A DNA stretch of 64,000 nucleotides from Turbatrix aceti (lineage: Eukaryota > Nematoda > Chromadorea > Rhabditida > Panagrolaimidae), in NCBI GenBank assembly GCA_963969345.1, contig OZ017767.1, positions 496,001 through 560,000 on the forward strand, written 5' to 3'. The notes under the pieces are model-generated. The model saw nothing but the letters and a program-made list of their open reading frames with translations, ran no database searches and was not told the DNA's origin. The translations under genes were made by a program, and so were the position numbers. Of this stretch, positions 1 to 35,738 are shown piece after piece (the first letter of the stretch is position 1; every line of letters begins with the position of its first letter).

Positions 1-2070
1 AAACGAGAAGTCGGAAAAAAATCATTTGGTGGACAAAAACGAGGTCCTTTTTTTCTTCGTCTTATTTTTCGAGAAGGAATTAACGAGTCCAAGCGAACGC
101 ATTGGACTGCTTTCTTAATTTTCGCTCGGTTTGTTAAAAAATGACTTGACGTAGCCTGGCTGAAAGTTCGAAATAGACAACTAGAAACTAGTCTTTTTTT
201 AAATTTGTCGTAATTAACAATTTTTTGCAGGCAATTAAACAACTGCGGGATGTTTTGCGGACGTCAAGTTTTTTTTAATTTGTTGCTTTAATTAATTTTT
301 TTGCAGCTTCGAATTTTTTCACACTTTTGGACCGCGACATCACAAATTGTCAGATTTTTTTACATTCCCATACTCATTTTTTGGTAATGCAAAAAAAATT
401 ACAGTAACAAGAAACTATTTTTCTTCCTGACCCGAGGTCGAGTGAGGTCAGTGATCCTTTCAAAGTTCACGTTTATGCGCGCAGATAAAATAGACACCAT
501 GATCGCAAAGGCGGAGTAAAAAAGCAACAAAATGCTAGCCAACCGCTGTCAAAAAAATATTTTGGAGCAGCCGGTGGTGGTTTTTTTTCTATCGTCGATG
601 ACTTGGTTGTCGTCGGCTTGCTTGGCTCACCCCTGCCTGCGTTGCTTGCTGTCTTGGTCGTCGAAGTAGCAGTCCCTCAGTCAGCTTCGGTTGACGTGTG
701 TTGTGCGTCATATTGATTAGCTAGCAGCTTAGGCGTACGTAGAGCGGTGCTACATTTTGCATTTATCTCGTTTCCTTACTTTCCGTCCTCTCGTGAGAGA
801 AAACCAGTGCTCACAGTGTTTTTTTGTCTCACAGGTTGCAATTCTCATGAACGTTAACATTTTTTTTCAATTTTTTTAAAACTCATGTTCGAACGAACTT
901 TTTTGTAACCAGTTCCGGTTATTATCCATCCAACTTGTTCTAAAAACTGGAACCTTGCAAAAAAGTAGTATTACGTCAATGTTGCTGCAACATTCAGCTT
1001 CTCACTTGGTTATTCCTCGTTTTCGCATCTTTTTTCCTTCCGTATTTCGTTTTTTCGTCCTCTTTCATTTTTTCTGCACGCTTCATGCAACATCTTTAAC
1101 ATGAGTGCAAAGTATTAGACCTTGGCCATGGTGTACTTTTACTCGTGTCCAGAATGAATGAGAAATGTACTCCAGTATGCGTTCGTCATGAAAAGAATTC
1201 TAAATATCCCCTGCATCTATTATTTGTTGAACATGTTTTTTGACGCCAAAATGATGTTCGAATTTTTCTCTAAGGATCAGATTGGGTTTCAAATGGTTAT
1301 AAAGAAAACTAAAAATTGTTTGATGACGCAAAACGAAAGAAAAGAGCATTTTAATGCGAAAAAAAATTTATAAACGTTTTTTTTTTGAACAGAAAAATAA
1401 ATATTCGCTAGTTTTCTTGCTAGCTATTTTGCGTGCCAGTTTTCTTTTGGTCCTAGTTTAAACTAAAAATACTGAACGAAAAAAACGTGGTTCTAGAGTC
1501 TGAAATTTAACAAACTTCGTACAAGTAGTTTGAGCCTAGGCAAATTACAAACGATATCTCAAAAAACGTTTTCTAAATTTTTTTTCATTTTGCCATTCCA
1601 AAAAAAAGCACAAGCAACTGATTCTTCAAACTTCTAGTATCTAAAAAAAACAAATGTCTCTGCACTTTAAAAAATGCCTCCAAAAATTTATATGATTGAT
1701 TTACAACTGTCATTTTTTCGGAGTTAACAGGAAATAAATATTCACACACAAACCCTTTTTAAAATTATTGCCTGATTGTTCCCCTGAGATGTGTTTTTTT
1801 CGGTGATTTGTTTATGATTTATTGCTTTTCAGTATTTTTTTTTTTAATTTTGCAATGTAATCAGAACATGTCGAAACTGATTAATTTAAAAAGCAGCGAA
1901 TTTCTAGTTGGTCTTTCGCTTCAAAAAATAGGATTTTTTTAACGTAAATCGATTTGAATAATTTTTCAATTGCAAAAAAATGTTTTTTAGAATTTTTTGT
2001 GTACATATACTATATATGTATACTGAGTGAGTGTACCTACATAAATATCAATCAATCAGTCAATCATTTA

Positions 2071-2094
2071 GTTTTAACAGATATCCATTGAAAA
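2071..2094 (+). repeat. 24-base direct repeat, copy 1
   Basis: GTTTTAACAGATATCCATTG followed by four A. The same sequence recurs at 3515-3538 in the same orientation. The flanks differ. Confidence 0.6.
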
Positions 2095-3514
2095 AAAACA
2101 AAAAAATATTTTTTACATTTTGCAAATTGATTTGATGTTTGATGTTGCAATCATCAGCTTACACTAACATATGAGAAAATAACGTAATACTAAAATTGAA
2201 TATCCGGCAAACAAAAGAACGAGAGCAGTTTTTGATATTTACAACAAAACGTTGCCCTCATCTTTTTCACGTCACGGTTCTAAATATGAATTTATGAAAA
2301 ATTTATGCGTGAACGGAACATTATTACAAGCCACAAAAAATTTATGTTACTTCTGCATATAAAATATGCGTAGGAGATAAAAAAATTTTGCAGCTAAATT
2401 TTTTTCGTAATAAAAAAATTACGTTCTAAAAAAGTTCTATTAAATTTTTCTAAAATTTTTTCAAAAATTATAATTGTTTTTTAGAAAACTTAAAACATTA
2501 AATGCTTGATCGGTTGATACCCTCCATTAATTAGAAATCACGGCAGTAGCAACAGCCGCTGTTGCAACCAGAAAAGTGCAAAAATCACTAGCATAAAAGT
2601 GCTATCTTTGCTATCCGACATTTGTCTGCTGCAAAAAAAAACAATAAATATCAAGCAATTCTTCTTTTTTTTCGTGTCCGAGAGAATTTAAACGGGAATG
2701 TCTCGATTTTTGCCGACATCCGGTGCACCATTTGTCTGGAATGCAGTTTTTTGTGCTCTTGCGTATCCTGTCGCGCTTTCTTTTTTTTGTTTGAGATACA
2801 AAAAGAATAATAGAAATCAGACAAAGCGGAGTAGCGAGAAGGGCATTGTAAGCTTTCTTTGTAGCCTTATCCTCGCCAGTTTTAGAATTTTTACGTGAGA
2901 GGCACACATTTTCTTTCTCAGAAAGTAGCGATATCGGGATAATTGTTTTATATTATATGTACACAAATCCGATTTTTATCCCCTGTAATTTTTGCGCTTA
3001 TATTTTTTCCATGAAATACAAAGATCAAACGTCCTTAAATCTGAACATTACTAATTTGTACATTTCAAATAACCTCAGTCTATTTGAAATATTTTTCCTT
3101 AGCAGTTGTTTACATTTTGAACTGAAATTTTCATTTTCAGTGAGTTTCTGGCAAACCTGTCCTAAAAATCAGCTTTTTCAACGTTTTTTAATGAATCTAA
3201 AAAATTCGTAAGGGCTAGTCCCTTGAAACCCATTGACTCACATGTATTGTTCACTGCGATTGCGATCGTTGCTCTCCCAAATCAAAAAGCTAGTGTTTTT
3301 AAAGGAATGCACTTCCAAGTATTTTCTGATGAGTTTTTGATTTTTAAATTGTTTGGCATTCTCATAAATATCTTGTTGGAAGACAATTGCTTTCAACTAA
3401 AGTTGATGACGTTACTAAAAAAAACAATTCAAACTACTTTTATTTTTTATGAGCACTGATTTATGGAACGAATGCACCCAAAATGAAAAAAAATTCTTTG
3501 ATTGCACAACATCT

Positions 3515-3538
3515 GTTTTAACAGATATCCATTGAAAA
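3515..3538 (+). repeat. 24-base direct repeat, copy 2
   Basis: Second copy of the sequence at 2071, about 1.4 kb downstream, also in a non-coding stretch. Confidence 0.6.
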
Positions 3539-6272
3539 ATAAAGTTTAAACTATTACATTTCAACCTGTCATGTTATCTTCAAATCTACCTACATCAGCT
3601 TTTCAAACCTTTCAGAATGTTTGTCTTATCCATCAGCAGGTCTGATCTGTCAAGCAATTTTTTTAACCAAAAAATGTGTTGACAGGTCTCAAAACGCAAA
3701 ATTGACTTTTATTTACTAATTTTGTATCTAGTAATATTTTTCGGCACAATACATAAACAGAGTTTAGGAAAGCAATTTATATTAAAAAGTAACTACTTTG
3801 ATTTTAGATTTTTTTCAGTAGGAACCCCCCATTTTTTTTATTTTCAGTAGAAAATTATTGAAAACAAACATGAATAAAAATGTTAACTCCGACTTGCTCA
3901 ACTTTGTAACGTCTTCGGTTTTAAAAAAATTATTTGTTTGTCTGGTTGTCAACCAAATTTCATAATGATTTCTCATGACATCACGTAACATTTGGGAAGT
4001 CCGTGTTAAAATTTCCGATTTTAGTAATTTGATAAAAACTTTTAAAATAAAAACAACTTGTACACAATTCCTTCCCTCGTTATCGATCGTCCGTTCAATC
4101 ACACACACGTTTCTTGTTGTTGTTTTTTCCATTTTGTACTAAACACCCACCCTTCCCCGGAAGAATGACAAGAAGGAGGCAAACGTTATGTTGCCTCGAG
4201 GAAGGAATAAATCTAAACACTTTCCGCATTTTTCTGGAGCTCCTGTGCATCATCGTTGGTTTTTATGATGGTACTATCCCCCTCCCGGGAGCGTCCTCAA
4301 CGACAATCCTTTTTAATTTTTTTCTTCCTTTTTTGTTTACGTTTTTATTTTTTGGAAATGACAAATTAATGAAACACTTTTTTGGCTGAGAATAAGTTGT
4401 AGTTAGTCAAACAGTTTTTTTTCATCTCCAACCAAAATTATGTAACACAACAGGTTGTTCAGCACGCACAGGTATTTTTTGGGGAGAAAAGAGTTATTAA
4501 TTTCATGTCATCAATCTTCACTGATCTTTTACCTTTTGGAGAGCAACCAAACTTTTTGACGTGATTTATTATATATTTTTTAAAATAGTGTTTTGCAATC
4601 ATTTCTAATGAAATACGACAGATTAAAGGCTAAAAAACCATACAAACCTGTAATGAAACCTTTATGAAAAAAAACAGACGTACATAATTGCTTATTTTCC
4701 AACGTGATTTGTGTTTTTGGCAACAACGGACTGGTAAAAAATTTCAATACCGGTGGGTTGAGTCAAACAATTTTTTGAACGATTAATTGAAGCAACAATC
4801 TTTTTTAAAACTTTCAACGTCGAATTCGAATATTTTATAACTCAACAAAAGTATAACTTTTTTTTATTTCTGCTCATTTCAATATTTTATCCTTTGTTCA
4901 AATTTTTTAAAACACATGTTTGCGTGTGCATGTCGTATTTTTTTGTTCTTTTTACCTGATTTTTGTTCAACGTCGTACTGATTTATGATCGATCATTGAT
5001 TTGCTGGGTAAGTTAAAATTTGAGATGACTGTTAACACGACTCGAGAGAGAAAATGAACAAAACCTTCGACATCAACGATGTTGATTGACTGACTGCCTG
5101 TTACTTTGCCTGGCGCGGCTGAAGGGCCGGGCTAAGACAGCCTGTGGGGATAGACAATGGATAATTTGTCTTAGCTTTTTTTTCCACTCCGTCAATGTGT
5201 GTGGGTTTTTTTGGCTGAACTGCGGGCTATTTAATTCCAATTCTCCGTTAATCGTTGTAAAGAGAGGAAAACAAGGGAGGGTTGTTTTTTTCTTGTTTTA
5301 AGTTTTTGAAAAGCATTTAGGCAAATAAATGGAAGCAAAAAAAAATTGGCGTGTTTGTTGCACTTGAAATGTGGTGAAAGGTTGTCTATTTTTTGATCCC
5401 GAACTTTGGATTTTATATAAAATTGTTACGATAGTTTTTTCCGAATTTTTTGAATTTTTTTTTCGCTTGGCATAGCTTTTGTAGATCGTTAAATACAAAA
5501 ATGAAAAAAATTGAATTCAAAGTTTATAAAGCAAAGAGAATCATTTTTTGCACAGAATTTTTTTTATCAAAATCTAAAAATAAACGCATAAATATTATTC
5601 TTTTTTTTTGCGCTCATTTTTTTTGTCAATATATTTTTGTTTCTACGAAGGCGGTTATGATCGTAAATGTTGCTTCTTTTTGATTTTGCCGACGTTATGT
5701 TCTTTTTTAAAATTTTATGCCTTTTTGGCGTGAACTTTAGTTTTTATCGGTCTTGAGTTAATTTTTTTGCCCCGAGAAAAACGCGTGTCACAGCCAATGA
5801 TTGAGCATTTCATAAATAAACATTCAACTTTCTTTTATTTTTTTGCAGCTGTTCTGGCATTTTTTCCACTCCTAGCACGCATCGGTTTCTTTTGACTTTG
5901 TAAGTCATCGTCGAAGCAATCCAAGCTGATCACTCTGAAGCCTACCAGCATCATAATTCCGTCTTATCGCCTAATTTTCGGTATTTCGGCGTGTTGGCGT
6001 CCGCCACCTCCACTTGCTATCCATATTCCACGATAGGAACCTCAGAAAACATCAAAATTGATCTAACCTGAAGCGACGCTCACGTGTTCACTTCTGACTC
6101 TCCAACATCCATCCTGGCGGCTACTCTTTTGGTCAATAACAATTCTTCGATTGTCACGACGGCGACTTCAGTGGACGACTCGTCAAATGGTCTCTCCTCC
6201 TCTCTCGTGGAGGCGTCGGAGGAGACTGGTGGCACCAACAGCAGTCCTGCGGGAGAAGCAATCATATCTCCG

Positions 6273-28990
<22,718 letters not shown>

Positions 28991-29504
28991 TTGGCTTGTC
29001 GTTGTCGTCTCACCTCCATATTTTTTGTCTCGCTTTTCTTCCTCTTCCTTTTCCAAAACAAAACAATTGACCACCGACTACCAATCAGAAAAGCAAATCG
29101 AAATCATCCGAGTATCGTTTTTACACACTCATCTTTATTCATTTTGATTTTTTCTTCTCTTTTTTTTGTTTTTTCCCGCTATTTGCTCTTTTTTTGGCAA
29201 CAACCAAGGTCTATTTTTGCCCCGGCTCCGGCTACGGCCTCCCTGCTCCTTAAAATATTGATTGAACATTTATCCCGTTGTTCACAGTCAACTTTTTTTG
29301 TGTCTTCTTAATTTTTTTTGACTACAGAAAAAAAAATATTATTTTGAAGACAAAAAGTGCAACACACACACAGACAACATGCCCCGCCTCCTTCCCGAAT
29401 TTGTTTTTTTTCATTGTCTCATACGCCTCATTTTGTTTGAAAAAAAAGAAAGAAAAGAGTATCCGTGTCATTCAACAATTCATTCATCTAATCACACTCA
29501 TTCA

Positions 29505-29510
29505 AATAAA
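29505..29510 (+). terminator. Candidate poly(A) signal of PAR-1
   Basis: AATAAA about 515 bases past the PAR-1 stop codon. It is the first perfect hexamer I noticed downstream, but none of the surrounding sequence proves use. Confidence 0.35.
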
Positions 29511-31075
29511 CCGAAAGTCAAAAAATAGTGATGCAGGAGGTTTGAAATGCATTGACGTTGCGGGAATCTTGTGTTGCAAACAACCCATCTTGTACATAGA
29601 TGTTCGAGACAGATAAAAAAATGCGTCGAGGGGTGATCAAATCCCCGAATTTGATATTTTCTACGGTAACATAAAAATATACAAAACGAAAAGAAGTGCA
29701 TATAAAATAAAAAACAATTGTGAAAATAATTTTAAACTCAAAAAACCGTAAAAAATATACTGAATATCGAATTATTGGGAAACAAACACGCGTCAAAAGA
29801 ATCTAATTTATCATAGTTTAGGCAACAACAATCGATCACACGTATGCAATTGTTTTACGAATTCCTCTTTTTGTATTATATTTTTTATGGATTGTACAGC
29901 GTTAGAGGCATCTGAAAGGACCCTGGATGAATCACATCTATATGTATGACTTATTCAGAGCCTCCTCTGTCAAAGGCGATCGTAGTTGCACTCGAGCACG
30001 ATGTTATGTTGGCGATAGGACAGTGAAACGCGACGCTGCTAACCTGTATATACTATATGGATTTTTGTGCCTGGCACTAAATAGAAAATATTAATCTAGT
30101 AAAGTAAAGTATTATATATGTATATACTTATTTTGCATTTCAAACGAAATCACGGTACTTGTGACACCATGGTATGTACTATATAAATGGTGCATACGTA
30201 AAACTGCATTAGGATGAAACTATGTATTCCGTCGCTACGGTTGGCGTTATTTTAACATGCGCGTTACTTATGAAAATACATCGAAGAAGGTGAACATGTT
30301 TAATATTATTTAAATCTGATGCCTAATTTTTGGATGTATTCAAGCTATAAAAAATAAAGTTATCGTAACTCATGTGATCCGGGTTGATTTGATAACCTCG
30401 ACTATGATAAATTTGATACTTTTTACACGAAATTTGTCTTGACGCGAAAGATGCCCAACTATCGACGCTGCACAAAAAAGCATGCATCAGGCGTAATATT
30501 TGTCTAACTGATTTCAATGTAATACAAAATCATAATCTCCTGGATAAACAACAACCAAGATGTTAGTATTTGATGAAAAAATGCGTGAAAAAAGAAACGA
30601 AAAACAAAAACGTCAGTGATTTCGTCCCAGGAACAGTGATGCGCCAAAAGTGGTCTCTATTTATTTTGATAGTGAATGATAACTTTTTTTTCTTTAAAAT
30701 TGTCTGGTTCGGCTCTTATTTTCTCTTTCTTGCGCGGTTTTTGTTTTTACAATTGTTCCGACGACAGCTGCTTGCTGTTTCTTGCTTGCGCGGACTCACT
30801 GGACTGTGTGGTATTGAACGAAACATGTGACTCTTTCACTCATGTCAGCTGTGGTCCACTGGTCATCCATCCATCCATCCTTCTTCCTGTTCAACTCTGG
30901 TTCGGGTGCACAGAGTGAAAAAGAAACGCTCGCGACAAGTTGTGACGGTGACACTGTTCGTTCTTTCACAATTCTGTTATTTTTTTCTGCCATCCCCCAA
31001 ATTTTTCGGGTAATATCGTGTTTTTAAACCGTTTTGGTGAATTTTTTACGGTACAACAATTGTTAACCTCCATTC

Positions 31076-31086
31076 TTGTCTTTCAG
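31076..31086 (+). other. Acceptor just before the PDZ gene start
   Basis: A pyrimidine tract ending in TTTCAG stands 13 bases before the ATG at 31100. I found no upstream coding exon, so it is either a 5' UTR intron end or a spliced-leader addition site. Confidence 0.45.
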
Positions 31087-31099
31087 CCTCAAAATTGTC

Positions 31100-34000
31100 A
31101 TGCATAATACGTCTCGGATAGTAACAAATGAAAACGATGTTTCAATGACGACTGATATGTCTTCGGCGACGAAAAAGCCTGATTCCAACATTTTTGAAGC
31201 TGTTTTCACGTCTTCAGCACTGGACCCCCTCGTAGCGACAGAAGTCGAAATTGTGAGGTCGCATGATGAAAGTAAGTAACAAAGCCTTTACGAGATTATC
31301 GATTCTAGCGTTTCACGATCATTACAGGCCTGGGATTCAACATTGTCGGGGGAACAGATCGCATACATATTCCTGGCCATGTTGGAATTTTTGTATCATG
31401 CATACGACCGGATACGATTGCATCAAAGGACGGAAGGATACGCGTCGGTGATAGGATTGTTGAAGTGAGTTTTTTTCTTTCGTTACAGGACCAAAACAGC
31501 GGTGTGTATGTCTGGTTATGATAAGTGATTCAATACTTTTTGGAGATTTTGGATCGTAAATTTTGATCCCTGATTTTTACGGTATTTTTTCTGCATACGG
31601 ATTTTGGAAGATTTTGATGCAAAATCGCAGCACACCGCCTATTTTCCGCATTTCACAAATCCATCAAGCCAAAATTTACCAAAAACAGTTTTTTTGTTTC
31701 AGTATTGGACTTTGAAGCGGACTTTAACTCTAAGGTGATAAAAATACCCCTTCCACGTGTCGATCAACAATTTTTTTTACGACTTATGCATCTATGCACT
31801 GGTGCAAAAAAAATTGTTATCAAATTCCCCACCCCTAAATTTTTTTTCTATTTCTTCTTTTAGGTAAACGGCATTCCACTGTCTAAAAAAACCCACCAAG
31901 AAGCCGTCGATATTCTTCGCAATACCACAGGCAGCATAAAACTATTGATTGAAACGAATGCTGAACGTCTTTTGTTGTCGGTGAGTGAAGGCGAAGAGGA
32001 AGCCAGCGAGCCCCAAACGCTGTTGTGAGCGTTTTGTGGTTTAGTTCGTGTCCCTTCTTCTTTTTTGCAAACAAACGCAAACGTAATCGACGCACACGCG
32101 GGAGGGCGTCGAGGACACATCCGCTCGCGTGCGCGTGTGCGTGCTTACGTTCGTTTTGCATCTTGGTTTTGTGTTTTCTTTTTCCCGTCTTGCCTCGATC
32201 CTCCCTGAGGCGAGCTAATACTTTAGTCGGACATCTTTTTTTTGCTACTGTTCATTGATTTTTTTGCTAGCATTTTTTATTCCATACATACTCAAACTTT
32301 TTTCTGGTTCTGTTTCGTGCTAAAAAAATGAGTTATCATCATTTTTTATGTATCGGATGTCGTGTTTTGTTATTGATGCGAAAAGTTTCATTTCACCCTC
32401 GTCTCTTCCATCGGGCAGGCACAAGCGTTCGATGAGTCAGTCGTTCGTTCGTTCGGGGCAACTGACTCATTTCAGGCGGCCTATTTGGGCGTTTTCCTCG
32501 TTTGCGCATTATTTGAGCCATTTTTTCCATTTTCACGGTTGCAAAAAAAATGTCAAAAAATTGTTTTCGCGTGCGTACAATTATTTTTTGACAGAGGTTG
32601 TGTAAAAATTGTGTAATTCAGTTCTCGCTTTCTTTGATGGACACAAAATTGAATACATTGTTCGTGTCCGAGTTTTATACTACTTTTGAAATTTTTTGCA
32701 CGAATGAGTAGTCCAGTTCACAGCCAGTTCCTTCTTTCGTTTCATTTTTTGTGACAAAGTCGGCCGCGGTTGCCAATTCGCTGGATGCCGCCTCGGCCGG
32801 ATGGGATACCCTTTGTAATTTTTTATGCCACGTGATGGCTGACTGCTGCCCTGACAGGAATGACGAATCTTTATTCTGGTTTGTTTCGATTTCTGTTTAC
32901 GGGCGCAACGCAAAAAAAACTTCTGCAAATGCTAAAAAAACAAATTCGGAACAAAAATTTCCAGTTTTTGTTTCATACTTTAAAGTCCTGCGTTTACGAT
33001 ACATACTTTTTTGAAACGAAAATACCTGGCACCGTTTTTTAAGATCATAATTTTTTTGCGGATTTCTAGTCGGTAACCAGATCCAATTCGACGATCCCGT
33101 TCATTTATAAAAATTTCTGAACATTTTTCTCATCGGTGTCGATTTCCTCAAAAATCTCGAAATTCTGCCTAATACATAAAAAATGTTACAATCGTTGACG
33201 TCATTTGATCCAAAAATTATACCTGCTGACAGATTTTTTTTTATTTTTAGTTTCTGAAAATTGAGTGTGAAATTTTATCTGACGACAAAAAGTGATATGT
33301 CATGCGTATGTAATTTGTGCTGGGCGTTCTCTTGTGATTATTCATCGATATCCATCAACGATAGCGTTTTACTGATGATGAGTGACATTTTGCTAAATAA
33401 TGTACTCTGACGTTGTGAAGTACATTTTACTTATCATTTAGTTAGGCAGTACGCAATGGAATGCAATGCACTTCCGGTGCATGTATGTGCGTTGATTCAT
33501 CTTATCTTTTTTTACTTTCACGATTTGTAATTTTTTGTAAGTAAGGGATTTTTGCATTTTTTTTGTGTTTTGTGGATTTTTATGGGGGGGGGGGCGAATT
33601 TCTGACACGAAAATTCGTTCGTCGGGTTATTTTTAGGAAAAATCGTAAATAAATTTTGATTCAGTTTTTATGTCTTCACCGTAACAACAAAGATACGATC
33701 AGACTTGATAAAAAATCTTGATCGTAGCCTTAAATACTGATTTTGTAGGCGTATTTTGTATCACAAAAAACGAAAAAAAAATTTAAAACGAGTTACGATG
33801 AATTTGGGATCTCGAACGGAAATTTTTCTGACGTATTTATTTTTAGGTCTTGGGCATCATTTTTCTTGTTTTGTTTTTCTGCACACACATTTTTTCTGAT
33901 AAAAACCAATGTGCTGTTGACTTTGTTGATCTACGTGATTGCTTGTTATTTTTATAAAAATTTCAACATGTTGTCGACAACAAGTGCATCAACTCGTTGT

Positions 34001-35201
34001 CAATCGTCCCCCCATCCTTTCATTTTTTTATCGATTGCGATATTCGTTCTTGGCTGCATCAATCTCAAACTGTCTAAAAAATCATACAACATTGATCGCG
34101 TTGGTCACTCAAAAGCGATCGTACTTTGGTTTCGTCGTGTCGTAAAACCCTGCAATCTGACATCCGTTTTCTTTTGATGTCATTGTTATTTTCATCCGGC
34201 ATTATATTTTTCATTCTTTTCAGAAACCATCGAATATCCTGCCGAGTCCAACGCAGGCTACAAACCACCCCCAATCGACCCAATCCGGACGAACGGTTCT
34301 TCGAACGACTACGAATATTCCCCAAGAATCGTTTTCTTCTGGTAGTGACTTACCATCTTCTTCCAAGTCCAAAACACCATCGCAGAAGGCACAGACCATG
34401 ACGGCTACCGTAGCGGCTTCCAGCGAAGGTAATTTTTGATTTTTTGTTTATTCAAAAATTTTACATTTGTGAACCACATTTTGGCGTTTCACTTTAGTTT
34501 TTAGCTCAAAGTTCTGTTTTTTCAATTGCTGTTTTTTTTAAGTATTTTTTGTACTTCAGATGCTTACGCCGTAAACAACGACCTCTTCAACCCCGCAGAG
34601 CTGGATTTTGCACCCAAGGAACGATCCCAGCGCGCGACCATCCACGATCCCATCCTGACACCTTTCTACGGCGTTGTGGATGCCAATTCCAACACGGCGG
34701 ATTCGTTTACGTTTCCCAGTGGACATCGCATTGAGAGCTCCAAGGAGCAGTCGCCGGCAACGACCCCTACCCCCGCCATCACGACCACTTCCCCGGCGCC
34801 TCCTACAACTCCTGCGAACAACGTCCACGCAGCGTCTCTGGGTTCGTCTTCCGGCTCAACAGGCCTCACGCCTCAGCTAGCGAGAATTTCGATCCTGGAT
34901 GACTACAAGCCCCTTCCGTTGCCGCCAAACATCGATGACGACGACGATCGCGCTTCCACGGTCAGCATGGCGCCTTCGACGTACAGCATCGTCGACGACG
35001 TGCCCAAGACTCCCAAAAAACCGATCAGCATCTTGGATCCTGCCAGGTAGGAGTTTTTGAGACCATTGAATGCATGAGATGACTTGTTTTCCTCTATTTA
35101 GCCCGTCTCACCTGACTGAAGCCCTCTTCATCTCTGTCGGCGTCCTTGCGCTCGGCGTCGGTGCTCTCGTGGCTCTGCGCTACTTCAAACGACATCAATG
35201 A
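31100..35201 (+). CDS. Tail-anchored PDZ protein, SYNJ2BP/OMP25-like
   Basis: Six exons (31100-31271, 31328-31464, 31864-31980, 34224-34428, 34560-35046, 35102-35201) encode 405 residues. A PDZ domain lies at about 48-138, with the carboxylate-binding loop LGFNIVGGTD, then GIFVSCIRP, GRIRVGDRIVEVNG and HQEAVDILRN, very close to vertebrate SYNJ2BP. The last exon encodes a single hydrophobic segment (ALFISVGVLALGVGALVAL) followed by RYFKRHQ, a short segment with basic flank typical of tail anchors for the mitochondrial outer membrane. Human SYNJ2BP is only about 145 residues; here a Ser/Thr/Pro-rich linker of about 230 residues with an acidic Asp run separates the PDZ from the anchor. By family it should recruit PDZ ligands to mitochondria. 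The family call is strong; location is inferred. Confidence 0.85.
31981..34223 (+). other. Large intron of the PDZ gene
   Basis: Runs from donor GTGAGT after the PDZ-coding exon to acceptor TTCTTTTCAG. It separates the PDZ domain from the linker. It contains an 11-base G run at 33584-33594 and otherwise AT-rich sequence; no embedded gene is visible. Confidence 0.6.
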
Positions 35202-35738
35202 TCCAGTTTTGAGCTTACCAAGCACCCCACTTTGCAGTCCTTTTCTGTCGCTGAACCCTGAGCTCCTGAACTGAAGGGGTAGGGTACACACTATTGAATA
35301 CTTTAGCCATTCGTTTCCTTTTTTTGTCGTCGTCTACTTTTTCTTATGAAGCCTCATTTTTTCAACAGTTGCCGTTGCTGTTTTTTGCTGTTGAAAATTG
35401 TTTTGCATTGCATTTATGGTTATAAAAATTAGTCATTAGAAAAAAATTGATGTGGAATGGAAATCGATTTGTGTTCGGGCATTTATAATACTTTGAATTT
35501 GTCAAATTTATTCGGTTCAACTTTGTCTTTTTTTTAAATTTTAAATTTCACCATTTTTTATCGAAAGTTCGAAAAAGAGTTTTATTTATTAAAAAAACTG
35601 GTAATCTGATGAAAAAAATAATACGCTCCATCATACACACACATACTGTGTCATAGTTTTCCGTGATACTTCACAGGCAGTAATCGGTCATCCAACGGAA
35701 TGAGTGAACAATAATTCTCCAATTTCCTTCGTTAGACG
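35202..35738. other. Intergenic region between converging genes
   Basis: The stop codons of the PDZ gene (+) and the secreted-protein gene (-) are 537 bases apart, so this holds both 3' UTRs. A minus-strand AATAAA pair is seen at 35581-35590; I found no perfect plus-strand hexamer. Confidence 0.55.
35581..35590 (-). terminator. Candidate poly(A) signals of the secreted Pro/Ser-rich gene
   Basis: Two overlapping AATAAA hexamers on the minus strand, about 150 bases past the stop codon at 35739. Confidence 0.5.

Larger units (their letters stand above)
1..5848. other. AT-rich non-coding DNA upstream of the PAR-1 gene
   Basis: I see no convincing gene here. Open frames are short, rich in Phe, Lys and Asn, and interrupted by long T and A runs. 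Visible items are a 24-base direct repeat (2071 and 3515), an AT-rich near-palindrome around 2000-2030 and a run of CA/GA-poor T-tracts. A good 3' splice site (TTTTTTTGCAG) ends at 5848, so transcription of the downstream gene probably starts somewhere within this stretch, but I cannot place the promoter. Confidence 0.5.
28991..31086 (+). other. PAR-1 3' untranslated region and intergenic DNA
   Basis: After the TGA at 28988-28990 comes pyrimidine-rich sequence, a possible poly(A) signal AATAAA at 29505-29510, then AT-rich DNA. A CCAT tetranucleotide tract lies near 30866-30882. The acceptor TTGTCTTTCAG ending at 31086 marks the start of the next gene's first recognisable exon. No other gene is seen. 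Confidence 0.5.
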
